From the NCBI RefSeq assembly GCF_016907555.1, contig NZ_JAFBCE010000001.1, positions 992,001 through 1,056,000 of the forward strand: a DNA stretch of 64,000 nucleotides, in the 5' to 3' direction. Below the pieces are notes generated by a model. The model was given only the letters and a program-made list of their open reading frames with translations. It was not told where the DNA came from and searched no databases. This DNA comes from Microbacterium laevaniformans. Its GTDB lineage: Bacteria > Actinomycetota > Actinomycetes > Actinomycetales > Microbacteriaceae. Shown here piece by piece: positions 1 to 9,270 of this stretch; positions within the stretch are counted from its first letter, which is position 1; each line of letters opens with the position of its first letter. The position numbers and the translations under genes are program-made.

Positions 1-1
1 G

Positions 2-820
2 CAGGCGCTCTTGCTGCACAAGACGCGCCGCACGTCCGACTACACGTCGCGCACGAAAGCTCTCACCGACCTGCAACTCGCCCTCGGCATGGACGAGGCG
101 CCGCTGCGGATCGAATGCTACGACGTGTCGCATCTGTCGGGAACCAACGTCGTGGCCTCCATGGTGGTCTTCGAAGACGGGCTGCCGCGCAAGGATCAGT
201 ACCGCTCCTTCAGCATCGCGGAGACGACCGACGACACCGACTCGCTCTATCAGGTGCTGACGCGTCGCCTGGCCCACGTCGACCGCGACGAGGCCGCTGC
301 CGCCGCTGCGGAAACGGCGGTGGCGGGGGTCGATCCCGCCGATGGCGAGTCGCCGGTGGTCACCGAGCGCAAACGACCGCGGTTCGCATACCGTCCGCAG
401 CTGCTGGTCGTCGACGGCGGTGCGCCACAGGTCGCGGCTGCCGCACGCGCCCTCGAGGATGCCGGGCACGCCGAGATCGCACTGTGCGGCATCGCCAAGC
501 GCTTGGAGGAGATCTGGCTGCCGGGGGAGGACTTCCCGGTGATCCTTCCCCGCACCTCCGAGGCCCTCTACCTGATCCAGCGCCTGCGCGACGAAGCGCA
601 CCGCTTCGCGATCACCCATCAACGAAAGCGCCGCAAGCGCGACATCTCCACCGTGCTGGGTGAGGTCCCGGGGCTCGGTGATGCACGGATCAAGGCCCTG
701 CTTCGGCACTTCGGCTCCGTCGCCGCGCTCAGCAATGCGTCCGCGGACGAGATGACGGCGCTGCCCGGAATCGGCCCCAAGCTGGCCGCCGCGATCGAGC
801 AACGCCTTGCGAATCGCTAG
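2..820 (+). CDS. uvrC: UvrABC system protein C, C-terminal part (partial)
   Basis: UvrC makes the two incisions around a DNA lesion in nucleotide excision repair, acting with UvrA and UvrB. The window starts inside the gene, so only about 272 C-terminal residues are seen. They carry the RNase H-like 5'-incision domain ([19 protein letters not shown] near the start, VVDGGAPQV further on) and a C-terminal tandem helix-hairpin-helix region ([19 protein letters not shown], then [12 protein letters not shown]) that binds DNA. An acidic, alanine-rich insertion of about 25 residues lies between the RNase H motifs. The reading frame is open from base 2. rapZ follows 44 bases later, the usual uvrC-rapZ-whiA order of actinobacteria. 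Confidence 0.96.
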   Translation, partial: QALLLHKTRRTSDYTSRTKALTDLQLALGMDEAPLRIECYDVSHLSGTNVVASMVVFEDGLPRKDQYRSFSIAETTDDTDSLYQVLTRRLAHVDRDEAAAAAAETAVAGVDPADGESPVVTERKRPRFAYRPQLLVVDGGAPQVAAAARALEDAGHAEIALCGIAKRLEEIWLPGEDFPVILPRTSEALYLIQRLRDEAHRFAITHQRKRRKRDISTVLGEVPGLGDARIKALLRHFGSVAALSNASADEMTALPGIGPKLAAAIEQRLANR

Positions 821-864
821 GCTGTGCTCATCCGCACCGGCCCTCGAACACCCAGGGAGAGCAC

Positions 865-1740
865 GTGACTGACGAGCAGCGCGCCGGTGAGGTGCTCATC
901 GTCACGGGCATGTCGGGAGCGGGGCGCACGACGGCGGCCAACGCCCTCGAAGACCTGGGCTGGTACGTCGTCGACAATCTGCCGCCGCAGATGCTCGGGC
1001 ATCTCCTCGAACTGACCGAGATGGCCGGCGGAGCGCTACCGAAGCTCGCCGCTGTCGTCGACGTCCGCGGACGCGATCTCTTCCAGGCGCTGCCGGCGGT
1101 CACCAACGCGCTGCGGGCCGGACGACAGCTGCGGGTGCTGTTCCTCGACGCCGCAGACGATGTGCTCGTGCGTCGTTTCGAGTCGGTGCGGCGACCGCAT
1201 CCGTTGCAGGGCGACGGGACGATCCTCGACGGCATCCTGCGTGAGCGCGATCGCCTCCGGGTCATCCGTGAGAGTGCTGACGTCATCGTCGACACGAGCG
1301 AGATGAACATCCATCAGCTCGCCTCGCGCGTCGTCGACCTCTTCAGCGAGGCCGGAGAGGCGCGCCACACCATCACGGTGATGAGCTTCGGCTTCAAGTA
1401 CGGTCTACCGACCGACGTCGACCTCGTCACCGATATGCGCTTCCTGCCGAACCCCTATTGGATCCCCGAGCTGAAGGGACACACGGGTGAAGAAGAACCT
1501 GTGCGCGACTTCGTCCTGGCCCAAGAGGGTGCGCGCGAGTTCATCGACGCGTACGCCCGCGCACTGCACCCCGTGCTCGAGGGCTATCAGCGCGAGAACA
1601 AGCGGCACTCGGTGCTCGCGGTGGGCTGCACCGGGGGCAAGCATCGTTCGGTCGTGACCGCCTTGGAGCTCGCCGACAAGCTGGCACAGGTGCCCGGGGT
1701 CGCCGTTCGTGTGAAGCACCGCGACCTCGGTCGCGAGTAG
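865..1740 (+). CDS. rapZ: RNase adapter / nucleotide-binding protein RapZ
   Basis: This is a P-loop NTP-binding protein of the RapZ/YvcJ family, 291 residues, the usual length. In E. coli RapZ delivers the sRNA GlmZ to RNase E; in Gram-positive bacteria the role is less defined. The Walker A loop GMSGAGRT sits at residues 15-22, with Arg in the Lys position, as I recall is common in actinobacterial members. DNLPPQML and the C-terminal [10 protein letters not shown] (the GGxH anion-binding motif) are family signatures. The GTG start follows GGGAGAGCAC. It lies between uvrC and whiA, and a TAGGCT box overlaps the uvrC stop codon. Confidence 0.96.
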   Translation: MTDEQRAGEVLIVTGMSGAGRTTAANALEDLGWYVVDNLPPQMLGHLLELTEMAGGALPKLAAVVDVRGRDLFQALPAVTNALRAGRQLRVLFLDAADDVLVRRFESVRRPHPLQGDGTILDGILRERDRLRVIRESADVIVDTSEMNIHQLASRVVDLFSEAGEARHTITVMSFGFKYGLPTDVDLVTDMRFLPNPYWIPELKGHTGEEEPVRDFVLAQEGAREFIDAYARALHPVLEGYQRENKRHSVLAVGCTGGKHRSVVTALELADKLAQVPGVAVRVKHRDLGRE

Positions 1741-1743
1741 GCT
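1738..1743 (+). promoter_or_regulatory. Possible -10 box before whiA
   Basis: TAGGCT overlaps the rapZ stop codon, 37 bases before the whiA start. The same hexamer overlaps the uvrC stop at 818-823, upstream of rapZ. Both fit the TANNNT -10 pattern that precedes many genes here. No convincing -35 is seen, so these are tentative. Confidence 0.35.
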
Positions 1744-1780
1744 AGTCCTTTGTCCCGCACTCCCCGAACGAAGGATCGCT

Positions 1781-2758
1781 GTGTCGCCAACCGTTGACGT
1801 GAAGTCAGAGCTGGCCGCGGTCCGCGACCCTCGTCCCACGGCGCGGGTGGCCGAACTCACCGCCATCCTCCGCTTCTCCGGGGGATTGCACTCGATCGCG
1901 GGCCGCGTCGCCGTGGAGGCCGAACTGGAGACCGACCCGCTCGCGCGTCGTGTCGCCCGCGACATCATGGAGATCTACGGGGTCCGTCCCGAACTGCACC
2001 GCGTCCAGGCGTCGGGCGGTCGCGCCGGCGGCCACTTCGCCGTCCGCGTCATCGAGGGTGGCGAGACGCTCGCACGTCAGACGGGTCTGCTCGACGCGCG
2101 TCGTCGTCCGGTGCGCGGCCTCCCGAACAAGCTGACCACGGGCGCTCGCCACGATCTGGCCGCCGTCTGGCGTGGCGCGTTCCTTGCGAGCGGCACGCTC
2201 TCCGACCCCGGCCGATCGGCCGCCTTGGAGATCGCGTGCCCGTCGGGCGAAGCGGCTATGGCGCTCGTCGGGGCGGGGCATCGCATCGGCATCGCAGCCA
2301 AGGCCCGCGAGGTGCGCGGCGTGCCTCGCGTGGTCGTGCGCGACGGAGAGGCGATCCGCGTCGCCCTCGCGGAGATGGGCGCGGTGCGCACGGCGCAGGC
2401 CTGGGAGGAGATGCGCCAGCGCCGCGAAGTGCGCGCCGGCGTGAACAGACTCGTCAACTTCGATGACGCCAACCTGCGTCGCTCGGCGCAGGCCGCCGTC
2501 GCCGCGTGCGCGCGCGTCGAGCGCGCCCTGGAGATCCTCGGCGACGAGGTCCCCGACCACCTCCGCGAAGCGGGAGAGCTGCGTCTGTCCCACCGCGACG
2601 CGAGCCTGGACGAACTGGGGCACCACGCCGATCCGCCGTTGACCAAGGATGCCGTGGCCGGCCGCATCCGGCGTCTTCTCGCCATGGCCGACAAGAAGGC
2701 CGTCGCCGACGGCATCCCCGGCACAGACTCGGCGGTTCCTGAAGGCCTCGAGGACTGA
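1781..2758 (+). CDS. whiA: DNA-binding protein WhiA
   Basis: WhiA couples cell division and, in sporulating actinomycetes, sporulation septation to transcription, working with WhiB. The 325-residue length is typical. The N-terminal two thirds are the LAGLIDADG-like fold ([18 protein letters not shown]; later [18 protein letters not shown]). The C-terminal HTH lies around residues 270-310 ([18 protein letters not shown]). The GTG start gives [14 protein letters not shown], which matches the family's start. It follows rapZ by 40 bases. Non-sporulating Microbacteriaceae keep WhiA, so no spore function should be inferred. Confidence 0.96.
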   Translation: MSPTVDVKSELAAVRDPRPTARVAELTAILRFSGGLHSIAGRVAVEAELETDPLARRVARDIMEIYGVRPELHRVQASGGRAGGHFAVRVIEGGETLARQTGLLDARRRPVRGLPNKLTTGARHDLAAVWRGAFLASGTLSDPGRSAALEIACPSGEAAMALVGAGHRIGIAAKAREVRGVPRVVVRDGEAIRVALAEMGAVRTAQAWEEMRQRREVRAGVNRLVNFDDANLRRSAQAAVAACARVERALEILGDEVPDHLREAGELRLSHRDASLDELGHHADPPLTKDAVAGRIRRLLAMADKKAVADGIPGTDSAVPEGLED

Positions 2759-2888
2759 CGCCGCCCGAGTTCGTTACACGTCGTGCTCGGCGGGAACAAC
2801 CCCCTCGCCCTCGCGTTGCACCTCAATAGGATGGCAATGTCCCATCGCCGCAGCGCAGTTGCGGCGCCGACGACAGGAAGAAGAGAAC

Positions 2889-3518
2889 ATGGCGATCTAC
2901 ACGCTGCCCGACCTCCCCTACGACTTCGCAGCTCTTGAGCCGCACATCAGCGGCAAAATCATGGAGCTTCACCACGACAAGCACCACCAGGCGTACGTGA
3001 CCGGCGCGAACACCGCGCTCGAGCAGCTCGCCGAGGCCCGTGAGAGCGGCAACCTCGCGAACGTCAACAAGCTCGAGAAGGACCTCGCCTTCAACCTCGG
3101 CGGGCACGTCAACCACTCGATCTTCTGGACCAACCTCGCGCCGGCCAGCGACGGCGGCGGCGGGGCTCCCGAGGGCGAGCTGAAGGCGGCCATCGACGAG
3201 TTCTTCGGCGGCTTCGACAAGTTCCAGGCGCACTTCACGGCTGCCGCGACCGGCATCCAGGGCTCGGGCTGGGCGGTGCTCAGCTGGGACACGATCGGCG
3301 AGCAGCTGATCATCCAGCAGCTGTTCGACCAGCAGTCGAACACGGCGCAGGGAACCATCCCGGTCTTCCAGCTGGACATGTGGGAGCACGCCTTCTACCT
3401 GGACTATCTCAACGTCAAGGCCGACTACGTCAAGGCCGTCTGGAACATCGCCAACTGGGGCAACGTCGCCGAGCGCTTTTCGACGGCGCGCGAGAAGACG
3501 GCCGGACTGCTCAAGTAG
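2889..3518 (+). CDS. sodA: Superoxide dismutase, Fe/Mn family
   Basis: Converts superoxide to oxygen and hydrogen peroxide in the cytoplasm; 209 residues, typical. The N-terminus YTLPDLPYDFAALEPHIS and HHDKHHQAYV carry the first metal His. HVNHSIFW carries the second, and DMWEHAFYLDY carries the Asp and last His ligands. GSGWAVLSWD is the conserved Gly/Trp patch. Choice of Mn or Fe cannot be read safely, though Mn is usual in actinobacteria. The frame is open further upstream, but the ATG at 2889 has a purine-rich site (AGGAAGAAGAGAAC) just before it and gives the family's standard N-terminus. An intrinsic terminator follows, so it is probably monocistronic. Confidence 0.97.
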   Translation: MAIYTLPDLPYDFAALEPHISGKIMELHHDKHHQAYVTGANTALEQLAEARESGNLANVNKLEKDLAFNLGGHVNHSIFWTNLAPASDGGGGAPEGELKAAIDEFFGGFDKFQAHFTAAATGIQGSGWAVLSWDTIGEQLIIQQLFDQQSNTAQGTIPVFQLDMWEHAFYLDYLNVKADYVKAVWNIANWGNVAERFSTAREKTAGLLK

Positions 3519-3521
3519 TAG

Positions 3522-4667
<1,146 letters not shown>

Positions 4668-4676
4668 GGCTTCACC

Positions 4677-5894
4677 ATGGCTTTGCGCACCCTTGCATCC
4701 CTCGGGTCGCTGGCCGGTAAGCGTGTCATCGTCCGTGTTGACTTCAACGTCCCTCTGAAGGACGGCGTCATCACGGACGATGGCCGTATCCGGGCGGCTC
4801 TTCCGACCCTCAACGAGCTCATCAACCAGGGCGCGCGCGTCATCGCGTGCTCCCACCTCGGACGCCCGGACGGCGCGCCCGACCCCAAGTACAGCCTCGA
4901 GCCGGTCGCTCAGCGCCTCTCCGAGCTGCTCGGCAAGCCCGTCGTCTTCGCCCGCGACACGGTGGGGAGGTCCGCGCAGGAGGCCGTCGCGGCCCTCGAG
5001 GACGGCGATGTGACCGTCATCGAGAACCTGCGCTTCAACCCCGGTGAGACCGCGAAGGACGACGCCGAGCGTCGCGCCTTCGCGGAGCAGCTCGCCGCCC
5101 TCGGCGACGTCCTCGTCTCCGATGGTTTCGGTGTCGTGCACCGCAAGCAGGCGTCGGTCTACGATCTCGCCGAGCTGGTGCCGTCGGCCGCGGGGTATCT
5201 GATCGAAAAGGAGGTCGACGTGCTCGACCGCCTCACGGAGAACCCCGCGCGCCCATACGCCGTCGTCCTCGGCGGGTCGAAGGTCAGCGACAAGCTGGGT
5301 GTCATCGCCCATCTGTTGCCTCGCGCAGACAAGATCCTCGTCGGTGGCGGCATGCTCTTCACCTTCCTGGCGGCTCAGGGCCACCCGGTCGGCAAGAGCC
5401 TGCTCGAGACCGATCAGATCGAGACCGTCAAGGGCTACATCGCGGATGCCGCGGCGCGCGGCGTCGAGCTGATCCTCCCGGTCGATGCGGTCATGGCATC
5501 CGGCTTCGCCGCCGACGCCGATCACGTCGTCGCCTCCGCCGACGCGCTCGAGGACACTCCCTTCGGCGCCGACGGCATGGGCCTGGACATCGGTCCGCGT
5601 ACGGCGGAGATCTTCGCCGACGCGATCCGCGGCGCGAAGACGGTGTTCTGGAACGGGCCGATGGGCGTGTTCGAGATGCCGGCGTTCGCAGCCGGAACGA
5701 AGACGGTCGCGCAGGCGCTGACCGAGGTCGATGGTCTGTCCGTCGTAGGTGGCGGCGACTCCGCAGCAGCCGTTCGTCAGCTCGGCTTCGCCGACGACCA
5801 GTTCGGTCACATCTCGACCGGTGGCGGCGCAAGCCTGGAGTTCCTGGAGGGCAAGAAGCTCCCCGGGCTGGAGATCCTGGGATGGGAGGCCTGA
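4677..5894 (+). CDS. pgk: Phosphoglycerate kinase
   Basis: Transfers phosphate from 1,3-bisphosphoglycerate to ADP in glycolysis; 405 residues, typical. Signatures are [16 protein letters not shown] near the N-terminus, SHLGRPDG, the catalytic-arginine region [22 protein letters not shown], the nucleotide-site [10 protein letters not shown], and the C-terminal [13 protein letters not shown] with [13 protein letters not shown]. It lies between gap and tpiA and overlaps the tpiA start by one base, which suggests translational coupling. A 1027-residue open frame on the opposite strand across sodA-gap-pgk is only a high-GC antisense shadow. Confidence 0.97.
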   Translation: MALRTLASLGSLAGKRVIVRVDFNVPLKDGVITDDGRIRAALPTLNELINQGARVIACSHLGRPDGAPDPKYSLEPVAQRLSELLGKPVVFARDTVGRSAQEAVAALEDGDVTVIENLRFNPGETAKDDAERRAFAEQLAALGDVLVSDGFGVVHRKQASVYDLAELVPSAAGYLIEKEVDVLDRLTENPARPYAVVLGGSKVSDKLGVIAHLLPRADKILVGGGMLFTFLAAQGHPVGKSLLETDQIETVKGYIADAAARGVELILPVDAVMASGFAADADHVVASADALEDTPFGADGMGLDIGPRTAEIFADAIRGAKTVFWNGPMGVFEMPAFAAGTKTVAQALTEVDGLSVVGGGDSAAAVRQLGFADDQFGHISTGGGASLEFLEGKKLPGLEILGWEA

Positions 5895-6676
5895 TGTCGC
5901 GCACACCGCTCATCGCCGGCAACTGGAAGATGAACCTCGACCACCTTCAGGCGGTCGCGTTCGTGCAGAAGCTGCACTGGACACTGAAGGATGCCGGGCA
6001 CGACGACGGATCGGTCGAGGTGGCGGTCTTCCCGCCGTTCACCGATCTGCGTACGGTCCAGACGCTGCTGGATGCCGACAAGATCCCCTTCGCGCTCGGC
6101 GCGCAGGACCTGTCGACGCACGACTCCGGCGCCTACACGGGCGAGGTCTCGGGAGCCTTCCTGAGCAAGCTCGCCTGCCGGTACGTGATCATCGGTCACT
6201 CCGAGCGTCGCGAGTACCACCACGAGTCCGACGCGATCGTCGCCGAGAAGGTTCAGGCGGCGCTGCGGCACGGCCTGGTCCCGGTGATCTGCGTGGGTGA
6301 GACGCTCGAGCAGCGTGAGCAGTCGGGGCCCACGGCGGTCTCGGTCGCGCAGCTGCAGGCGGCTCTGGCCGGGGTTGCGGCCGACGCGGACATCGTCGTC
6401 GCCTACGAGCCCGTCTGGGCCATCGGCACCGGTCAGGTGGCGTCGCCCGAACAGGCTCAGGAGGTGTGCACGGCGCTGCGCCAGGTGCTCTCCGAGACTC
6501 TCGGTGCGGATGCCGCGGCGCGTACCCGTGTGCTCTACGGCGGTTCGGTGAAGTCCGGCAACATCGCCAGCTTCATGCGGGAGCCCGATGTCGACGGCGC
6601 GCTCGTCGGAGGGGCGAGCCTGGTGGCCGACGAGTTCGCCGCCATCATCCGCTACCAGAAGCACGTCGGCGTCTGA
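5894..6676 (+). CDS. tpiA: Triosephosphate isomerase
   Basis: Interconverts dihydroxyacetone phosphate and glyceraldehyde 3-phosphate; 260 residues. Catalytic residues are visible: Lys12 in AGNWKMN, His in VIIGHSERR (about residue 101), Glu in [11 protein letters not shown] (about 173), and the phosphate-binding YGGSVK near the C-terminus. The ATG at 5894 overlaps the pgk stop (TGATG) and is preceded by GGGAGG, so I prefer it to the in-frame ATG 12 bases upstream. Last gene of gap-pgk-tpiA; a strong palindromic hairpin follows 45 bases downstream. Confidence 0.96.
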   Translation: MSRTPLIAGNWKMNLDHLQAVAFVQKLHWTLKDAGHDDGSVEVAVFPPFTDLRTVQTLLDADKIPFALGAQDLSTHDSGAYTGEVSGAFLSKLACRYVIIGHSERREYHHESDAIVAEKVQAALRHGLVPVICVGETLEQREQSGPTAVSVAQLQAALAGVAADADIVVAYEPVWAIGTGQVASPEQAQEVCTALRQVLSETLGADAAARTRVLYGGSVKSGNIASFMREPDVDGALVGGASLVADEFAAIIRYQKHVGV

Positions 6677-6720
6677 CACGGGTCAATCGACGCGCTGCGC
6701 TCCGCGTTTCGACCCGCTTC

Positions 6721-6764
6721 GCTCGCTCAACGACCGGAGGAGAGCCTCCGGTCGTTGAGCGAGC
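6721..6764. repeat. REP-like perfect palindromic hairpin between tpiA and secG
   Basis: The arms 6721-6740 and 6745-6764 are perfectly complementary over 20 bp, with a four-base AGAG loop. The arm contains GCTCGCTCAACGACC. There is no T-tract, so it looks more like an intergenic palindromic repeat unit than a plain terminator, though it could end gap-pgk-tpiA transcription. The 45 bases before it (GGGTCAATCGACGCG, later CGCGTTTCGACCC) can form a second, weaker stem. I did not see another copy in this window. Confidence 0.7.
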
Positions 6765-6791
6765 ACCGCAGGGCGCGAGTGCAAACCTCGG

Positions 6792-6797
6792 TATACT
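6792..6797 (+). promoter_or_regulatory. -10 box for secG-rbpA
   Basis: TATACT, the best -10 match near these genes, lies 51 bases before the secG start and downstream of the palindromic hairpin. No clear -35 is seen at standard spacing. Confidence 0.5.
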
Positions 6798-6847
6798 CGA
6801 CCTTTGTGCGCTCGATGACGCGGGCGCCGCGAAAGGCATTTTCGACT

Positions 6848-7096
6848 GTGGACATCCTCGAGTTCGTACTGCAGGTGGTGCTGGGCATCACCAGCCTCCT
6901 GCTGACCCTCCTGATCCTCCTGCACAAGGGGCGCGGTGGCGGCCTGTCCGACATGTTCGGTGGCGGCATGAGTTCCGCCCTCGGATCGTCGGGTCTCGCG
7001 GAGCGCAACCTCAACCGGTTCACTGTCGTCCTCGCACTCGTCTGGTTCGTCGCGATCGTCGCGCTCGGACTCATCACCAAGTTCCAGGGGCTCTGA
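6848..7096 (+). CDS. secG: Preprotein translocase subunit SecG
   Basis: Small auxiliary subunit of the SecYEG protein-export channel; 82 residues. Two membrane segments are evident, about residues 4-25 (LEFVLQVVLGITSLLLTLLI) and 52-74 (FTVVLALVWFVAIVALGLIT), separated by the conserved Gly-rich loop KGRGGGLSDMFGGGM. The open frame extends upstream, but the GTG at 6848 gives the standard MDILEFVLQ start, with GAAAGG about a dozen bases before it. The stop overlaps the rbpA ATG by one base. Position after tpiA is the conserved actinobacterial order. Confidence 0.93.
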   Translation: MDILEFVLQVVLGITSLLLTLLILLHKGRGGGLSDMFGGGMSSALGSSGLAERNLNRFTVVLALVWFVAIVALGLITKFQGL

Positions 7097-7452
7097 TGGC
7101 AACCGGCGGAAACGCGATTCGCGGCACCCGAGTGGGTGCCGGACCCATGGGCGAGCAGGACCACGGCCATCACGCCGACCGCATCGCCGTGTCGTACTGG
7201 GACGCTCTGGGAAACGAGACCGTCCGCTACTTCGCCGCGGGAATCGCGGAGGAGGAGATCCCCGAAGTCATCGATTCTCCGCACTCGGGACTGCCGGCGG
7301 GACGTGACAAGGACAACCCCCCGGCTCTCGCGAAGACCGAGCCCTACAAGACGCATCTGGCTTATGTGAAGGAGCGTCGCACCGACGAAGAGGCCGATGC
7401 CCTTCTCGACGACGCCCTGCAGCAGCTGCGGGAACGCCGCGGCCAAGCCTGA
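7096..7452 (+). CDS. rbpA: RNA polymerase-binding protein RbpA
   Basis: Actinobacterial transcription activator that binds the primary sigma factor and RNA polymerase and stabilises the open promoter complex; 118 residues. The N-terminal GGNAIRGTRVGAG and the C-terminal sigma-interaction helices (KTHLAYVKERRTDEEADAL, then LQQLRERRG) match the family. The protein has no cysteine at all, so it must be of the zinc-free class rather than the zinc-binding Streptomyces type. The ATG overlaps the secG stop (TGATG), so translation is probably coupled. A bidirectional terminator hairpin follows. Confidence 0.9.
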   Translation: MATGGNAIRGTRVGAGPMGEQDHGHHADRIAVSYWDALGNETVRYFAAGIAEEEIPEVIDSPHSGLPAGRDKDNPPALAKTEPYKTHLAYVKERRTDEEADALLDDALQQLRERRGQA

Positions 7453-7473
7453 CCTTTCCGGCCCGAGGCCCGC

Positions 7474-7523
7474 GCAGAAGCCCTCGTGCGAGACGAACGA
7501 TCGTCGCGCACGAGGGCTTCTGC
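7474..7523. terminator. Bidirectional terminator between rbpA and pgl
   Basis: A perfect 17-bp stem (7474-7490 with 7507-7523) has a 16-base apical region that itself forms a 5-bp stem (7492-7496 with 7501-7505). It sits between convergent genes. Confidence 0.8.
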
Positions 7524-7540
7524 TGTGAGCTGAGGGTCGA

Positions 7541-8320
7541 TCAGAAGTCTTGGTCGATGAGCTCGGCGGGCACGTTCGCGGCGGCGGCCTCGTCGACGAA
7601 GAACATGGTCTTCTTGCGCCCCTTGGCGCCGGCCGCCGGCACGGTCTCATAGCTGGCGCCGGCGAGGGCCAGCCCGAGGGCGGCGGCCTTGTCGGTACCA
7701 GAGACGACGAGCCAGACGCAGCGCGCCGAGTTGATCACCGGGCGGGTCATCGTGACGCGCACGGGGGGCGGCTTCGGGGCGTCACGAACGGCGACCACCG
7801 TACGGTCCGTCAGCTGGATCTCGACCCGATCGGGGAAGAGCGACGCGACGTGTCCATCGGAGCCGACGCCGAGGAAGCAGACGTAGAACTCCGGCCACGC
7901 CTGCTCCGGCGTGCCGAAGCGCGACAGCTCGTCGGCGTACGCGGCCGCGGCGGCATCCGGATCGGCGGCGACGTCACTGGCCGCGATCGCGTGGATGTTG
8001 CTCGCCGGCAGCGCGACCCGGTCCAAGAGCGCGGCGCGGGCGGCGCTGTCGTGGCGATCGACGTCGTCCGGCGTCGTGAACACCTCGTCGCCCCACCAGA
8101 TGTGCACGAGCGACCAGTCGATGTCGGCACGTCGAGGGCTGTCGCCGGCGGCGCGTAGCACCGCAGTGCCGATCTGGCCGCCCGCCAGAGCGATGTGGGT
8201 CGTCTTGCCTGCGGCCGATCGACGGGCGAGACGGGACAGCAGGCGTTCGGCGACCGCCGCCGCCAGCGTCGGCGCGTCGGGGCTGATCACGACGCGCTTC
8301 TCGGTCCACATCTGCGCCAT
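7541..8320 (-). CDS. pgl: 6-phosphogluconolactonase (DevB type)
   Basis: Hydrolyses 6-phosphogluconolactone, step two of the oxidative pentose phosphate pathway; 259 residues, typical. Motifs are ALAGGQIGTAVLRAA, the catalytic-region WWGDEVFTTPDDVDRH, and LGVGSDGHVASLFPD, equivalent to the GxGxDGHxASLFP signature. The open frame continues upstream, but the ATG at 8320 is preceded by AGGAGTTCCG and gives a standard N-terminus (MAQMWTEKRVVISPD). Last gene of tkt-tal-pgi-zwf-opcA-pgl; eight bases separate it from the opcA stop. Confidence 0.94.
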   Translation of the reverse strand: MAQMWTEKRVVISPDAPTLAAAVAERLLSRLARRSAAGKTTHIALAGGQIGTAVLRAAGDSPRRADIDWSLVHIWWGDEVFTTPDDVDRHDSAARAALLDRVALPASNIHAIAASDVAADPDAAAAAYADELSRFGTPEQAWPEFYVCFLGVGSDGHVASLFPDRVEIQLTDRTVVAVRDAPKPPPVRVTMTRPVINSARCVWLVVSGTDKAAALGLALAGASYETVPAAGAKGRKKTMFFVDEAAAANVPAELIDQDF

Positions 8321-8328
8321 CGGAACTC

Positions 8329-9270
8329 CTAGGACTCGCTCGTGGTCGCCGGGCCGAGAAGCTCCCAGCCCTCCGTGATCACTCGACCATACAGGAGGTC
8401 CGGATCGAGCCTGCGCAGCTCCTCCGCGAGGCATTCGCGCAGTGTCCGGCGGGGGAGGACGATGTCGTGCGACGGCTGTCCGGGCTGCGTGAGCGTGGCG
8501 TCGATGTCGTTCGTCCGCTCGAGCACGATGTCGCCGCTCGCACGCGTCAGCCGCACCTTCTGGATGCCGTGCTCCCATTCCTCCGGGGGCGAGTAGCGCC
8601 AGGTGACCGGCACGTCGAGCTTGAGTCGCAGCCATGCGGCGAGCAGACCGGTCGAGGGCGAGCTGCCGGCTCCGACCACCTCGACGCTCGTCACCGGCTC
8701 GTAGGGCGGCTGGTCGAGCACCGCCGCCAACTGCTCGCGCCAGTGCGTCAGGCGTGTCCACGCGAGGTCGGTGTCGCCGGGCTCGTACGACGGCCCGAGA
8801 CGCGAGAGGCGATCCTTGGCGTAGGGCTTCGTCGACGCGTCGGTGATGCGGCGCTGGGCCATGCGTCCGATGTCGGATGCCGCGGGCTCGACGGGCGGGA
8901 AGTCCGGCCACCACGCGATGACGGGCGCATCCGGCAGCAGGAGCCCCGTCACGAGGCCCTCCTGGTTGCTCGCGACATCGCCCTGCGCGCGCAGCACCAC
9001 GACTTCGCTGGCGCCGGCGTCGCCACCGACGCGGATCTGGGCGTCGAGCTTGGCGTCGCCGTCGGGGTTCGCGATCAGCACGATGACGCGCATCGGGTGC
9101 TCGCGCGAGGCGTCGTTGGCGGCCTCGATCGCCTCTTCGTGCAGGCCGTGGGTCGTGACGATCACCAGGGTCAGCACCCGACCGAGGGCGACGGCGCCAC
9201 CCTCCTCGCGCACGCTCACGAGCGAACGCGCGATCTTCGACACCGTGGTGTCGGGCAGGTCGACGATCAT
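8329..9270 (-). CDS. opcA: Glucose-6-phosphate dehydrogenase assembly protein OpcA
   Basis: OpcA is needed for active glucose-6-phosphate dehydrogenase in cyanobacteria and actinobacteria, probably as an assembly or allosteric factor. Length 313 residues. Recognisable regions are RVLTLVIVT near the N-terminus, LLLPDAPVIAWWPDFPP in the middle and LAEELRRLDPDLLYGRV near the C-terminus. The ATG overlaps the zwf stop by four bases (ATGA), so the two products are probably made in a coupled way, in keeping with a partner role. Confidence 0.93.
   Translation of the reverse strand: MIVDLPDTTVSKIARSLVSVREEGGAVALGRVLTLVIVTTHGLHEEAIEAANDASREHPMRVIVLIANPDGDAKLDAQIRVGGDAGASEVVVLRAQGDVASNQEGLVTGLLLPDAPVIAWWPDFPPVEPAASDIGRMAQRRITDASTKPYAKDRLSRLGPSYEPGDTDLAWTRLTHWREQLAAVLDQPPYEPVTSVEVVGAGSSPSTGLLAAWLRLKLDVPVTWRYSPPEEWEHGIQKVRLTRASGDIVLERTNDIDATLTQPGQPSHDIVLPRRTLRECLAEELRRLDPDLLYGRVITEGWELLGPATTSES

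Noticed and set aside
5882..5893. Upstream ATG for tpiA, four codons earlier
   Set aside because: The ATG at 5894 has the GGGAGG site at a better distance and gives the family start [14 protein letters not shown].
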